Part shown: positions 35,163-45,875 of the stretch, one piece after another
Position numbering within the stretch: the first letter of the stretch is position 1
Layout of the letters: each line of letters begins with the position of its first letter
Assembly: GCA_021234155.1 (NCBI GenBank)
Contig: JAJEKV010000050.1
Location: 9,238,584 to 9,302,583 of the forward strand
DNA length: 64,000 nt
Reading direction: 5' to 3'
From: Isoetes taiwanensis
Lineage: Eukaryota > Streptophyta > Lycopodiopsida > Isoetales > Isoetaceae
Position numbers and translations under genes: made by a program
The notes under the pieces: model-generated
Told to the model about the DNA's origin: nothing
Seen by the model: the letters and a program-made list of their open reading frames with translations, nothing else
Databases searched by the model: none

Positions 35163-35265
35163 TGGAACTGCACTAGCTTTGAATGAAAGAAATGTTCGCG
35201 GCGCCGAAGGCTCTTGCGATAAATTTCTTGTAGAAATAAAGTATATAGGAGAAGAACGTATTTTA

Positions 35266-35934
35266 TCAACGTGGCAAGAGTATTAACCTGGACATGGAGG
35301 TGCTTGCTATCACTTGAGAAGATGAAGAGCTTCGTGCTCGAGACTCCAACAATGCCATAAATTCGTCATTAGCTGTAGGTTGAATTTTGGGAAAAAATTG
35401 GATTGTACTTACAAATTCAGGAACCTCGATACTGCCTTCCAGCATTTGGACCACAGAAGACATGTGAGGCCGTAAATAAGAGTCATGGTTGAGGCAAAGA
35501 GCTGCAATTCTAATAACTCGTTTGGCTTGTTCCAAAATGAATGCTTCGTCAAGCCTACTATCAACAAGGCTTTTAACAGCATGATCATTTCTACTAAGCT
35601 TCCAATACTCTTCCCCATTTGGTTGAGGAGGTTTAACTCCAGCAAGGATCTCTAGCAATACGACTCCAAAACTATAAATATCACTCTCGACTCCTATAGC
35701 TTCACCCCTCATCAATTCTGGCGCCAAATAACCAGGGGTGCCACATATTGTAGTCATAAAAAAATGATCCTCGCCTCTATCTAGGAGTCTTGAAAGTCCA
35801 AAATCTGCTACTTTTGGATAAAAATTATCATCCAAAAGAATATTTTGAGGTTTCACATCCAAATGTAGAACTTTCTCAAGGCACTCTTCATGCAAGTAGG
35901 CCATTCCTCGAGCTGCCCCTATAGCTATTTCCAT
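35266..35934 (-). CDS. Protein kinase C-lobe of the lectin receptor kinase (open segment)
   Basis: A 222-aa open stretch holding the whole kinase C-lobe. The catalytic loop is HLDVKPQNILLDD (HLD in place of the usual HRD, with the catalytic Asp and Asn present), followed by the Mg-binding DFG, APE as LAPEL, and the subdomain IX box DIYSFGVVLLEIL. The tail after about residue 190 is Ser/Arg-rich. It is listed separately because it is the longest intact domain in the window. It is continuous with the upstream N-lobe only through frameshifts, so it is likely part of the pseudogene. Confidence 0.85.
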   Translation of the reverse strand: MEIAIGAARGMAYLHEECLEKVLHLDVKPQNILLDDNFYPKVADFGLSRLLDRGEDHFFMTTICGTPGYLAPELMRGEAIGVESDIYSFGVVLLEILAGVKPPQPNGEEYWKLSRNDHAVKSLVDSRLDEAFILEQAKRVIRIAALCLNHDSYLRPHMSSVVQMLEGSIEVPEFVSTIQFFPKIQPTANDEFMALLESRARSSSSSQVIASTSMSRLILLPR

Positions 35935-37039
35935 TCTGGCCTCCCGGCTAAGAGGAGTGGTGTTTTATTGCCGACGAGCCGGTGATCAAGGGATCTGTTT
36001 GCCATATACTCATATACCGAGCTCTGGTTGTTTTGTTACTACTGAGAATCCAAGAAATTGCACCAAATTGAAGTGGTGAACTCTGCCCAAGATTGTCACC
36101 AAAGATAGAAGTCCCGAGCTTCTTTGCCTTGACCCATTCAAGATCTTCATCGCCACATAATTCCCATTTGGTAGTTGCCCTTTATAAACCTGTTCCAAAT
36201 CGCCATTTCCCAGCTTTTCACTAAAGCTACTAGTTATCTGTTCTACTTCCTTTAAGGAAAACCTTGTTAGAGTTGCCTCGACAAGTGGCTGGTTAAAATA
36301 CCATCTTCTTCCTCCCCATCTTCTCTTTTGAGCTTGACAACAAAGCCAATAACACAAATCGAGAATCTGAGTAGTACTCCTGCTCCGCGACAAAGAATGA
36401 AGCAATAAGGACAATATTGGTTCCCTTCTTTTTGACGATCCCTTTGTTATGGTGGTCTCATTAGTTTTGATCTTGCATAGCTTGAAGGAAGTGAATAAGC
36501 TGTTATTTGAAGCTTTAAAGGTCAGTATAGATGATTGACTAAAAGGGCCCGGTATTATGATGATAAAATGCGAAAGAACGCAGATTAGAAGTATCGAGAC
36601 ATTTTTATAGCACTCTGCTTCCCTCGGCCCGTTAGGTTGGGGCTGGAAAATGAAGTCTCATAATAATCAATTCCAGTCGATTGATCATCTCACAACCGCC
36701 GTAATCGCTAGAATTGGTGTAACTGATCCAAGTGCCACGGCCTGCGGCTTCATTTGAATCATCGATGTGTGTGAAGTAGGCTGAATTATTCAAGGGGCAA
36801 GTCACATTTGCCATCGATTGGGAGAACAAACGCCAAACTGGCCACAAATGTTAGGCAAATTACGTGAGTCATTACCTTGAAATTTTGAAGTCCGAGGGGA
36901 TAATTTTTGAGTGTGAGAACCCCATTGCCCTCAAGAGAGTCTGACCTCATCTGAAGCATACGGTTTCGATTTACCAGTTTGGTGAGATCCAATCTCACCC
37001 GTTGATTGGAGTGATGTTATCGCTAGTAGCGACTTCACC

Positions 37040-37670
37040 GGCAGACATTTTATCTTTGTTTCTCATAACATCCTAGAGTGTTAAGCATGAAATCCTCATA
37101 ACACCCTAGGATAATATCAAGAACGACTAAAAATCGAGGCGAAAACGAGTTTGCTAAAATCCGGCGAAACATAAGCTTTCCCTCTTCAATATCGGCAGAA
37201 GCAGAAGCAGTAGCCTTCCCTCTTCAATATCCCTCTTCAAAGAAACAGAGCGGAATCTTTCTAGAAACAGCGCAGAAGCCTTCCCTCTTCAATATCCAGG
37301 CTTCACGCTTCTAATATCCGGCTTCACCGCTCTGGCGCTAATATCCGCTTCCTGCTTTGCTAACATCGGGGCAAGCTTTCCTTCGCTTCCTACGCTTCAG
37401 GCACCTCTCCTTCATTCTTCTAAGATCAAGATCCGGCCACGGAGCAAATCCTCGAACCCGGGCGTTAATAGCGATAGCATACGGCCTCGAGCGTTACCTA
37501 CAAAAAATTTGAGACCCAGCGAAATCGTTGGCCCTCAAATTTTTGTAGGTAACGCTGGCCGAGGGCGTTATCTACACCCGATACCTCTTGTGTAATTGCT
37601 TCCCCACCACGGCCACATCATATACTCCAGCGTGGGTTGGTAACCGCGGTTATAATGCACGCTTATAATA
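37040..37670. repeat. Repetitive insert within the lectin kinase gene, with a hairpin
   Basis: Several copies of cttccctcttcaatatcc lie between about 37180 and 37310. A 22-bp inverted pair (gcgttacctacaaaaaattt, 37491-37513, and its complement at 37534-37555) forms a strong hairpin. The segment separates the lectin part from the EGF-like part of the gene and has no coding support; it could be an intron or an inserted repeat. Confidence 0.6.
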
Positions 37671-38589
37671 CCGGCATCAGATATGTTGCTGTATCATATC
37701 AAAAGTGAAGAGTTGGTCCCCATCCATCACGCAAAAGAGCAACAAAAGTAGTGCCGCTGCTATCATATGTAAAGTTCCATTCTCGATAGATATGCGTCTG
37801 GAAGTAGAGGGCAGCTCCAGTTTTCTCTCGCTCTCGAAGCGGTAATCTCCGTTTGCAATCTCCATGCCATATTCAAAACTTGGCCACATACAAGCTTGTG
37901 TTGGGTTCTTAAAACCGCTCCACGTGGTCTTATTATTACCGCCCGAGGAAGAAGCAAGGCTCGTGTGTCGGTAAGGCGATTACGCTTACTCGAGGGTGTT
38001 AGTAGACCAAAGCAGCAACTTGGTTCTCATCTTTAAGAACCAGCCCATCAGCTTGAAGTTGAAGAGTGGCATTGATGCCTCTTTGTCCCGCTAGGCTGCT
38101 GCAGCTCCATATAACATCATCTACATCACGAAGATCGGCATTCCAGGCCACTATAGACGGAACCACATTTCTTTGATCTCCCGAAACAGCAACCGAGAAC
38201 CACATCGTTTGCCGATCCTCCTTGATTGTGGTGGTGTTGAACATTGGAATTGCCAACCCTCACGGGCTGTAGCTCCTCCCGATTCGAGTGGCTCTTGAGA
38301 ATAGTTGGTTGTATTCCATCCCACTTCCAACATCCACATAAGTATAACTCAAAGTGAAGAGATCTCGGAAAGAAGAAGAAAACAAACAAAAGATTGCCCA
38401 TCCGAAGCTTGAGCAACAGTGCAAATGATTTCACCTTACTTCCGGGCCTAAGCGGATAGTCTAAAATATCCACTTTCTAGGTTCGCCAATCACGTCGGCC
38501 ATATACGTTACAAATCACATAGATAGGTGATAGGCGTAGTCCAATTACATTCTATCCATTCGTTTCCAATCACATAGATGATAGACAAT

Positions 38590-38790
38590 TACTTTCTAAT
38601 GTTAATCACACCTTTCACCTATGACTCCCGTAGTTCAATCACACCAAGTCAAGATACCATAGAAAGTGAAGATGCCACGGGCCAAGGTTGATAAGGGGCA
38701 TCTTCACATTCTCGTGATTGGTATGATGACCCGTGGCAAGCAATAACTTCCCCTTATCTTTACATGGGGCAAGCTAGGCCCACACCTAAC
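38590..38790. promoter_or_regulatory. Putative upstream region of lectin kinase copy B
   Basis: Paralogous to 34440-34620, again with opposed copies of gtgaagatgcc / catcttcac around 38655-38710. Likely the promoter side of the gene (inference from position and conservation). Confidence 0.4.
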
Positions 38791-40085
38791 CAGTATTTCA
38801 AAGTCTCTCTAACACTAGATCAAGCGTCCATTATCCCTAACGAAGTGTGTGTAGCGTTGGATAGCGAGAGGCGGACAAAGCGAGAGGAATTCACTTATCA
38901 TTGTAGTTGTCATAGTCAAGGGGAAGAACCTAAACATGTTTGTTGGATGATATGTCAATTATTGTGTGTTTTAAACTTCCCGTCAATGACTTATCATTTA
39001 TGGCAATCAAGAGGGAAAATCCAACCATGTATATTGGATGATATATCAATTATCGTGTGTTTTAGCACTAGAGTTGTCAGGCGATGGACCAAAAATGGTG
39101 CACTTGCACTGTTCACTTTAAAATTCATATAAAATCAATGGCTCAAAATTCAATAAACCCCTTCCTAGAAGTTGTTATATGGCAGTCATATTTCATATGA
39201 AAAATATCTAAAAATCTATCTACCTCCATTCTTGGAAGTTATGCGTAGATGAATCCAAGGGGATCATGCCAAGACTGCCTTATATTTACATAAGGTAAAA
39301 CTATCTTAATGAAATGATTGTTTCGATTCTTTTCAGTATTTTCTTATTTTTCTATGCGAGTTAGAGAGTACAACACAAAAAATTGCACCTCATTCCAAGG
39401 TATGAGAAGGAAGATAGGGTTCATCAAAGATGACAGGGTCAAAATTGTTTTCTGTCTTCTGTGGACCAATAATCATTTTAACATGAAATTAGAGATCTAT
39501 ATTACCAAGCAAGGCTTGCATCCATAAAAAAATAGCTCATCATAAAAGATGATCTACATACACTATTGTCATACTTCACCTACAATACTTACAAAGAAAA
39601 CAAGTAATAAGTTTATGATAGCAAGAGAAAAGTAGGTTTGTTTGTGTTTTTTGCAATATATGACATCAAGAATCTCTATGCACATGTATAATATTATATG
39701 TGAGTTGAAAAAGAGTGTCATCTTGATTAAATGATTCAAATTTTGAAAAGTCTAAGTATTGACCATTAATGATTCATGGATATTTATATTTAAATCTTGC
39801 AACTACTATGTCACTTTCACATCAAACTTGAGATCTATGTTGCCAATGAAGCCTTACATTCATAAAAAATATAGCATTTCTTAAAAGATAAACTATATGT
39901 ACAATTAGCATAAACTCCAATATCGTGTAGTAACAAACACAACCAAATGTAGAGAATACATGATTAACTACTACCTATAGGTTGATAAAATTACAATCTA
40001 CATAGATATACGTGTAGTGCATATCGTGGATCTTTTATTGCTCTTTTAAAGATGATATACGTATTGCGGCTGAAGATTTGCGACA
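38790..40085. other. Intergenic, no confident gene
   Basis: AT-rich. A 122-aa plus frame (38764-39132) contains an internal duplication (ttggatgatat(g/a)tcaatta, at ~38944 and ~39035) and no domain. Similar ~40-bp phrases (catgaaattagagatctat, near 39480 and 39815) suggest an old tandem repeat. Confidence 0.45.
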
Positions 40086-40089
40086 ATAT

Positions 40090-40210
40090 TTAGAGCCCTG
40101 AGCTGAGAGGTCGGATTTGTGAGGTCGTGAGGTCGGATTTGAGCCCTAAGAGCTGAGACTGAGAGGTCAGATTCGAGCCCTGAGAGCTGAGACTGAGAGG
40201 TCGGATTCGT
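40090..40210. repeat. About 34-bp minisatellite after the helicase exon
   Basis: Three to four units of the form gagccctgagagctgagactgagaggtcggatt. On the minus strand the open frame of the helicase exon runs into it (SDLSVSALRAR), so the repeat supplies the last codons. Confidence 0.85.
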
Positions 40211-40353
40211 CCCAATCATCCAGATATTCTGGATCTATTGAAGTAACAGCAAAAAGGTAAGGCTTGGAGGTTGTAATAAGCTCATTGTAAACAAGATAAT
40301 CTCGGGCAGTTTTATGAACTGAAGAAGAAGGGTGAAGATAAACAGTTTCGCCA
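40167..40353 (-). pseudogene. DEAH-box RNA helicase C-terminal exon (OB-fold region)
   Basis: Minus strand. An acceptor-like ATGTGCAG is followed by GETVYLHPSSSVHKTARDYL, then VYNELITTSKPYL and VTSIDPEYL. The pattern HPSS, VYNELxxTSKPYL, VTxIDPxYL is characteristic of the C-terminal OB-fold of DEAH/RHA-type helicases, which remodel RNA in splicing and ribosome assembly. Only this exon, about 60 codons, is recognisable. The RecA domains, winged helix and HA2 are not seen upstream, where the sequence becomes repeat-like. The C-terminus departs from the family after DPEYL and runs into a minisatellite. I infer a gene fragment or a very large intron upstream; a fragment is more likely. Confidence 0.65.
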
Positions 40354-40379
40354 ACTGCACATGTCATATCTCAATGCTT

Positions 40380-42070
40380 TTGACTGCCTGCTTCCATCTC
40401 AACTCTCTCTTTTAAATGCCTGTTTGCGAGCAACCCTGTTTGCTCAGGTTTTAGTCCTTTCCCAATCAATACCCTCTTTTCAACCATGCCTTTTCATAGC
40501 ATTCGGCTATTTACGAGAGATATGCCATCAAATTGGAGAAAGGCGGGAATTGGATGGAAGCCCCAATCTTTGAAGGGGCGAGTGGGAAGGATTAGTTTAT
40601 TCATCTACGACATGCTTTTTCCCTTGAATGATCAAGACTGGGCATATTATTTGATCATTTTGACATAAACATAAACTTTATCTACAACATCTATAATTAG
40701 TTCCAATAGACTTTCTTCCCAAACCTCCTGAAGCTCTGCTACCACCATCCGTACTAGTATCACGGTAATGTAGGGTGTCGGCTTTATTTATGCTGGCTAA
40801 TAAGAAGTGGCGCCCCAAAAACTCAAGTTTGAGAGGAGGAGACACATGGTTCTGTGCAGAAAATCGGACCGATTGAGAACCAAGCATCTCATAAAAATTA
40901 AATTATATAGATTTCCTGAAGTGGACTTTAAGCAGTGACTTGTTGCTTTGTTTTGTCATAGATATAAACATATCTACAGAATTTAGCACATTTGTTAGGA
41001 ATAGTCAAGCTGGCTTGCATTTTTTAAATTTCATCACACCTTTTTTGTGCGGCTGCAATGAAGCATTCATTATGGAGAAACTTTTACATCCCGAATAGTC
41101 TCCTTTACCTGCATTAAAAGCAAGCATACCGGACATTATTAATGTGACGAGTTATAATTTGAGGAAAATAGAATTAGGAAGAAACCTTAACATGGATTAA
41201 ATTGGATTATTATTTAAATATGGATTTGGGAATGCTATGCTCATTGTTTCTCATTGTTTATCTTAGGTACTCTTGTCATGACGAGGAAAAGGAAGACAAG
41301 TGAGGCAGCCAAAGGGCCAAGGCCAATGGATTGGTGGAAAGAGGTGCGGGTAGTTGAGACTGAGAAGAATACGGGAAGTAATAAGTCATGGTTTTGTCTA
41401 TATTGCTTTCCTACATGTTTGTCTATAATGTTTTCCTACATGTTTTCTTTATGTGTTCTAAAAACTACTATGATATTTTCATATAACTTAAACTTGTGTT
41501 TTCTTTATGTGCTCTAAAAACTACTATGATATTTTCATATAACTTAAACTTGTGTTTTATTTGAACATTTCTATATGTTTTAAAGCCTAATCTATAATAT
41601 ATTTGGAATCTCACGTACAAAATATGTTGTTCATTCTTAGAAGCACAGTTCTGTGCATTTTGAGTACTTTGCCGTATTTTTCGTATCTGTATTTCGTATT
41701 CCGTAGTTGTTTTTTTTTTTTTGGCATGCCGTATCGTATTCCGTATCCGTATTTGGTAACTATGTCAGCGACGCCTGGCAATGCGGAATGGCAGCTTGCC
41801 TTGGTCGGAATGGCGCAGGGAAGCCAAAAATACGAAAAGGGGAAAAGTTTAGGGTTTCCCCTTTTGTTCCTTATACATGAACTTTTAGGGTTAGGTTAGA
41901 AGGGACCAAACGGGGTATTGCCACTTGACAAGGGGGTTTTAATTGCATATGTTTAATATGTAGCATAATAACAGGGGGTTTTCTTTGTGTTTTTGTACGC
42001 TTTTCACTAAGGTTTTCCTATGATTTCGTGACATATTCAAATAGATGTACTAATGCGTACATCTAGAGTG
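40380..42070. other. Intergenic, no confident gene
   Basis: Contains short frames without recognised domains. One at about 41278-41400 (plus) has NKSWFCLYC, weakly reminiscent of a BED zinc finger, but it is too short to call. A ~60-bp direct repeat lies at about 41440-41500 and 41500-41560. Near 41670-41755 gtatt-ccgtat pentamers recur. Confidence 0.45.
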
Positions 42071-42075
42071 CACCA

Positions 42076-42286
42076 TTTCTGAGCCATTGATTTTAGCCTT
42101 TTTTTTTCAATGGTCAACAACCAATGGCTCACAACAAAAGCCCTTTTTTTTTGCGTGTGGTGCATAATGGGCACATGAAGGGCCATTGATTTTAGCCTTT
42201 TTTTTCAATGGTCAACAACCAATGGCTCACAACAAAAGCCCTCTTTTTGTGTGTGTGATGCATAATGGGCACATGAAGGGCTTGAA
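42076..42286. repeat. About 106-bp tandem duplication with internal palindrome
   Basis: Two units (about 42076-42181 and 42183-42286) share gccattgattttagcc, caatggtcaacaaccaatgg, ctcacaacaaaagccct and tgcataatgggcacatgaag. Within the unit, gagccattg and caatggctc are inverted. The copies are nearly identical, so the event is recent. Confidence 0.92.
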
Positions 42287-42299
42287 GGGCATGTAGTGC

Positions 42300-42715
42300 T
42301 TTCACATCCTACCGGTGATTATCTGAGGATTAGCTATTGGATATTATTTTATGGCTCATTCCGAATGAAGCTTGCAAAAAATTACCATGCATTTTTAGAT
42401 TTTGAGGCAGTTATTAAGCAAATTCCAAGGCTTCTAGATCCTTGTGCTAACAAGCATAAAAGTTTCCCACTTTGGTTTCTCACCACAAGAATCCATGGAG
42501 GCCAAAGGCTGCTGTTAAATTCCAGTTGAAAAATGTTTGTGTATGGGTGTTGCAAACTTTATGACTTTCACAATAATGGGATCAATTTGCTCTATCTTTA
42601 TGGTAACTTTTACTTATGTTCTATTTGTTTTATTGTGATCAAATTCAAAAGCTACAGGTGATGAAAGCCTCTAATGAATTCTAGTTTTTTTCTGGTTTGA
42701 ATTCTATATTTTTTA
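42300..42715. other. Intergenic, no gene seen
   Basis: A 77-aa plus frame (42296-42529) has no recognised domain. Otherwise AT-rich. Confidence 0.45.
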
Positions 42716-42754
42716 TCACACCGGGGGGGAGAGGGGGGGGGGAGGTGACGTCTC

Positions 42755-43085
42755 TAAGCCCCGAAGGGGCCAAAAAAAATTTTTTGCAACACAAACCATT
42801 AACATCCAACATATAAAAATTAAATCCCCCAACACATAACAATCAACACATAACAACCATTGACATTAACAACCAACACATAACTACCATTGACATTAAT
42901 TAACACAACCATTAGGTCCAACACATTTAAATTAAAATCCCCCTTAAACCCCCTTAGGTTTGGTGCATATTCACACGGGGGGTGACGTAGGGCAGCGAGA
43001 GCTGTAAGATAGGCATATTCACCCCTTATTCCTTAATCTACACCGTGCATAAAGTTCCTCGTTTGTGGGGTATGCAAGTATAAAA
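42755..43085. mobile_element. Foldback MITE family, copy 2 (rearranged)
   Basis: It begins with the same palindrome as copy 1 (gccccgaaggggcc, ~42762). The left arm carries cacatttaaattaaaatccc and cacggggggtgacgtagggc. The segment after it (gagagctgt, gggcatatt-like, ccttattcc, tcctcgtttgtggggtatgc to ~43075) matches the complement of the right side of copy 1's spacer. Copy 2 therefore has one arm plus an inverted central part, an internally rearranged relative without the second arm. It also contains short AAC-rich tandem variants (aacacataac, ccattgacatt). Confidence 0.75.
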
Positions 43086-44042
43086 TTTGCTATACTGTAT
43101 AACAAGATTCGCGAAAATACAACATACAAGGTTGCCCCTATGTGCAACTCTTTACGGCTCTCAAGTACTTGTCGTGGTGACATGTGCGTGTGGCGTCTTG
43201 ATATAATATCGATTCCGGATCGTATGTTATCTTTGGAGCGTCCTGAATGTCTAGTCCTCAAACATTCTATCAAATATAAAGAATGGGAGCAAACTAGCCT
43301 TAGTACAATTGACAGTATTAGAACACCTTTGGGATGGAGGACATGGCAAGAGCTATCCCAAATTATTCCCAATAGTGATATAAACAGAAGGATATATGAG
43401 GCAGTTACCACAATCAGCCATATCACTGGCTGGCAGAGGGAATTTGACTGGAGCTGCCAAAGCAAGGGGTACAACGTAGCTACCATATATGCTATGCTGC
43501 TTCCAGAAAGCTCCTTTAAAGTTGCAGAAGTGTGGAATTGCTCTCAACAGCAGGCTACATCAATGATCAGAAAAGGGTGGAAGCTTTACTGTGCCAAAAA
43601 GTTGGTATGCTTTAGATGGCTGGCGCTGAATCATTGTTTGAAAATGTGTTCTAGTATAATGCTCAGGTATTTGACAGATGTCCAATGGACTGTGAAGGAA
43701 GGGAATCCTCAACCCATATCTTTCTGTGCCCTTTCTGGAACTGGATCAAACCTCTGGCTTACTCCCACCTCTGAGCTAGAATTCCTCTCCTTCCTTGACT
43801 ATGATAATCCTTTCCTTGGTTCTGTAAGGACTATCTCTTGCTGGGCCATATGGAAGCACAGGAATAATGTTGCCTTATCACAGATCGAGCCTAGCCTTAA
43901 TAAGCTAACATCTAAATTTCAAATGCCTTTGGTCAAAACAGCAATGGCTCACAGAATGCTAAAAGGAGCAGATTATGATCATTTATGGGATACATTAGGA
44001 TCTTTTCAAGGGTTCTTTATATTTTTCAATCTATATCAATGA
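43086..44042 (+). pseudogene. LINE ORF2 C-terminus (zf-RVT / linker), frameshifted
   Basis: A 320-codon plus frame beginning inside the MITE copy 2 edge. It has no start-proximal domain, but its second half matches the zinc-binding end of plant LINE reverse transcriptases: KLVCFRWLALNH, then in the +1 frame ESSTHIFLCPFWNWIKPL (~43700-43760), then SCWAIWKHRNN (~43835). The need to switch frames at about 43.7 kb shows a frameshift. No RT core or endonuclease precedes it, and the upstream edge is the MITE. It is a truncated retrotransposon fragment, not a host gene. Confidence 0.72.
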
Positions 44043-44900
44043 TGTTGATGCTTTGCTCGATAGATATAACAGATCCATGGAAGATCGTTCGAGTGGATCT
44101 TGATGTCACGTTCTCGAGACACCAGCATAAATGGATAGATCACCGTGAAGGTCACCTTCCGCTTCCCACAATCAGTGATGGCTCCTGCTGGTCCAAGATA
44201 CTCCATTCCTATTATCAAGTCATATTTGTCGATGTTCATCACTTCTGCTCCCATTTGGATGTTGATCCCTGGCAAATCGATGTCCAAATTTATCCTCTTG
44301 CCTGCCGTGTGTCTCACTGCCCCGCTTGCTAACACCACGGGTCTCGACTTTGACTTCAACGGTTTGAGCTTTAACATCTCGACCATAAACTGGACTATAA
44401 AAGACTTGGCCATGGCCTTCCCTCGTGGAGATTACGTCGATTTTACGCTTGAGTGCGAATCTATGGCTGCAAAGATATGACACTCACCACGAATGAAGTG
44501 GCGTGCCTCCCCGCCGTCGTCGTCGGAGGGGGTCTCCCATCCACCCAACTCTGCTAATGCGCTTTCATGACAAAGAGGCGGTTTCTTTTAAACGTGGCTT
44601 TGGCTGAAGCACACAGGCGGTTTGTTTCTCAATGCACTCCTGCCTCTTCTCTTTAGGCATTGCTTGCAAAAAGGATCGCACCGCTTTCGAATAGTTTGAC
44701 CCTTCTTGCTGCGGCTTATCCTTGAAGGATACTTGTTTCTTTTCCTGCTGCTTCCCATAGCTGCCACTATATGGAGCCTTTGCTAGTCTGGACTATTTTG
44801 CCCTAAGCTATAACTTCCCGATCGTTGCCTTATCACGGTATCTTCTTTGTTTTACGCCCCTTTGCTCGAGGGGCGGATCCTTGCGAGGCTCTGTCATCTC
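44036..44900 (-). pseudogene. Ty3/gypsy gag end and aspartic protease fragment
   Basis: Minus strand. The segment at about 44450-44040 has the retropepsin pattern: a degenerate active site (AAIDSH where the family has DSG), then INIQMGAEVMNIDKYDLIIG, MEYLGPAGAITDCG and KRKVTFT, typical of the plant gypsy protease. Upstream, from about 44900, lies a charged Gln/Lys-rich gag-like stretch with stops. The lost glycine of the active site and frameshifts show it is inactive. It lies downstream of integrase pieces on the same strand, the reverse of the expected order. Confidence 0.7.
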
Positions 44901-44929
44901 TAAGTGTTGGTGTATCAAGAATCTCATGA

Positions 44930-45700
44930 GGATCAGGTGTGCTTCTTAGGAAGGCTCGTGGAAAACTTTGTGGACCTTAAGATGAATATGCAAATTAAAC
45001 TTATAGGCTTGAGAACCTATACATTCAATGATGCAAAATGGTCCGGCCCATTGTGGTGCAATTTCTTTGCAATTCCCAATTTTGAGCTTGGCACCTTAAC
45101 CTTGATCTTCAACCCCGCAGATTCACCAACCTGGAACTCGCAGCGAGTGCGATGTCTATCTGCTAAACTCTTTTGGCGACTATCTGGCGTGCTTCCTCAC
45201 CGAAACTTGCATATCGGTAAAAGCAATTGTTATTGAGATTGCCACTTTGGGCTGGGTTATGCATTATCTAGAGTAAGACCCATGGAGTCCAAAACCTCCT
45301 TGGAGAATAAAAGTGTAATTATACAAAGCGATGTAATGCGATGGTGCGGCATGGCAAAAATATCGCCATCTTAGAAAGCTTGTCAACTACTACCATTAAA
45401 GCGTCAAATCCTCGAAGTGTTAGGTGGGATGCCTACAATAAAGTCCATGGTAATGACTTCCCATTTTGCATTGGGGACATCAAGAGGTTCGGTGTGCTGG
45501 CGTTCTTAGCGCTCTGCTTTTGTCTGGCGGCAAAGTTGGCATTGCTTAATGTAGCGGGCAATATGCTTCTTCATACCAGGCCAAAAGTAATTGGATCTTA
45601 TCTTGAGATATGTTTTCATAAATCGGCATGACCCAGCAATAGGGCTGTTATGTGTGTCATGGAGAATAAGCCTCCTAACTCGATGGCTTCGGGTACACAC
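44930..45700 (-). pseudogene. Ty3/gypsy integrase fragments
   Basis: Minus strand. 45700-45506 encodes the HHCC zinc-binding domain (LHDTHNSPIAG, YFWPGMKKHIARYI, QCQLC), with the second histidine replaced by serine. About 45490-45330 carries the start of the catalytic core (MDFIVG, with frameshifts), and about 45160-45010 the C-terminal part (DRHRTRCEFQVGE, then KVKVPSSKLG). The rest of the core is missing, so integrase is doubly damaged. Confidence 0.78.
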
Positions 45701-45875
45701 AACTTATCGAGGTAATATAAAGATTACCGTCCTTCTTATAATGCTTAAATGTGTCCCTCTCCTTGCTCGAGTCGTGGCCTCTTTAGAAAGGCTGCCCCAC
45801 ACTTCGAACTTGGGATCCGTTGGAAGATATTGCTCAATAGTCTTCCCAAATTCACTGCAAAAGTGGAAATAAGCG

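Larger units (their letters stand above)
35266..38401 (-). pseudogene. G-type lectin S-receptor-like Ser/Thr kinase, frameshifted
   Basis: Plasma-membrane receptor kinase of the plant lectin class, with an extracellular lectin head and a cytoplasmic kinase. Order from 38401 downward: signal peptide (MGNLLFVFFFF), bulb-type lectin (IVAWNADLRDVDDVIW, then LQLQADGLVLKDENQVA), RVRLDL-like segment (~36998), EGF-like CGQFGVCSPN (~36845), a hydrophobic TM-like run in another frame (~36390), kinase N-lobe (degenerate glycine loop LGNGDLEQVYKG, lysine in VAMKIL) and C-lobe (HLDVKPQN, DFGLSR, GTPGYLAPEL, VESDIYSFGVVLLEIL). The kinase catalytic residues are kept. Frameshifts occur in the lectin part and near 36030 and 35950, and a repetitive insert occupies about 37040-37670. 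It is probably a pseudogene, unless the assembly has indel errors. Confidence 0.85.

Noticed and set aside
41278-41400. BED zinc-finger / hAT transposase start
   Set aside because: Only NKSWFCLYC fits; the rest of the finger and a transposase body are missing.
43065-44042. 325-aa ORF as a host gene
   Set aside because: Its start lies in a MITE and its recognisable part is a frameshifted LINE zf-RVT end.
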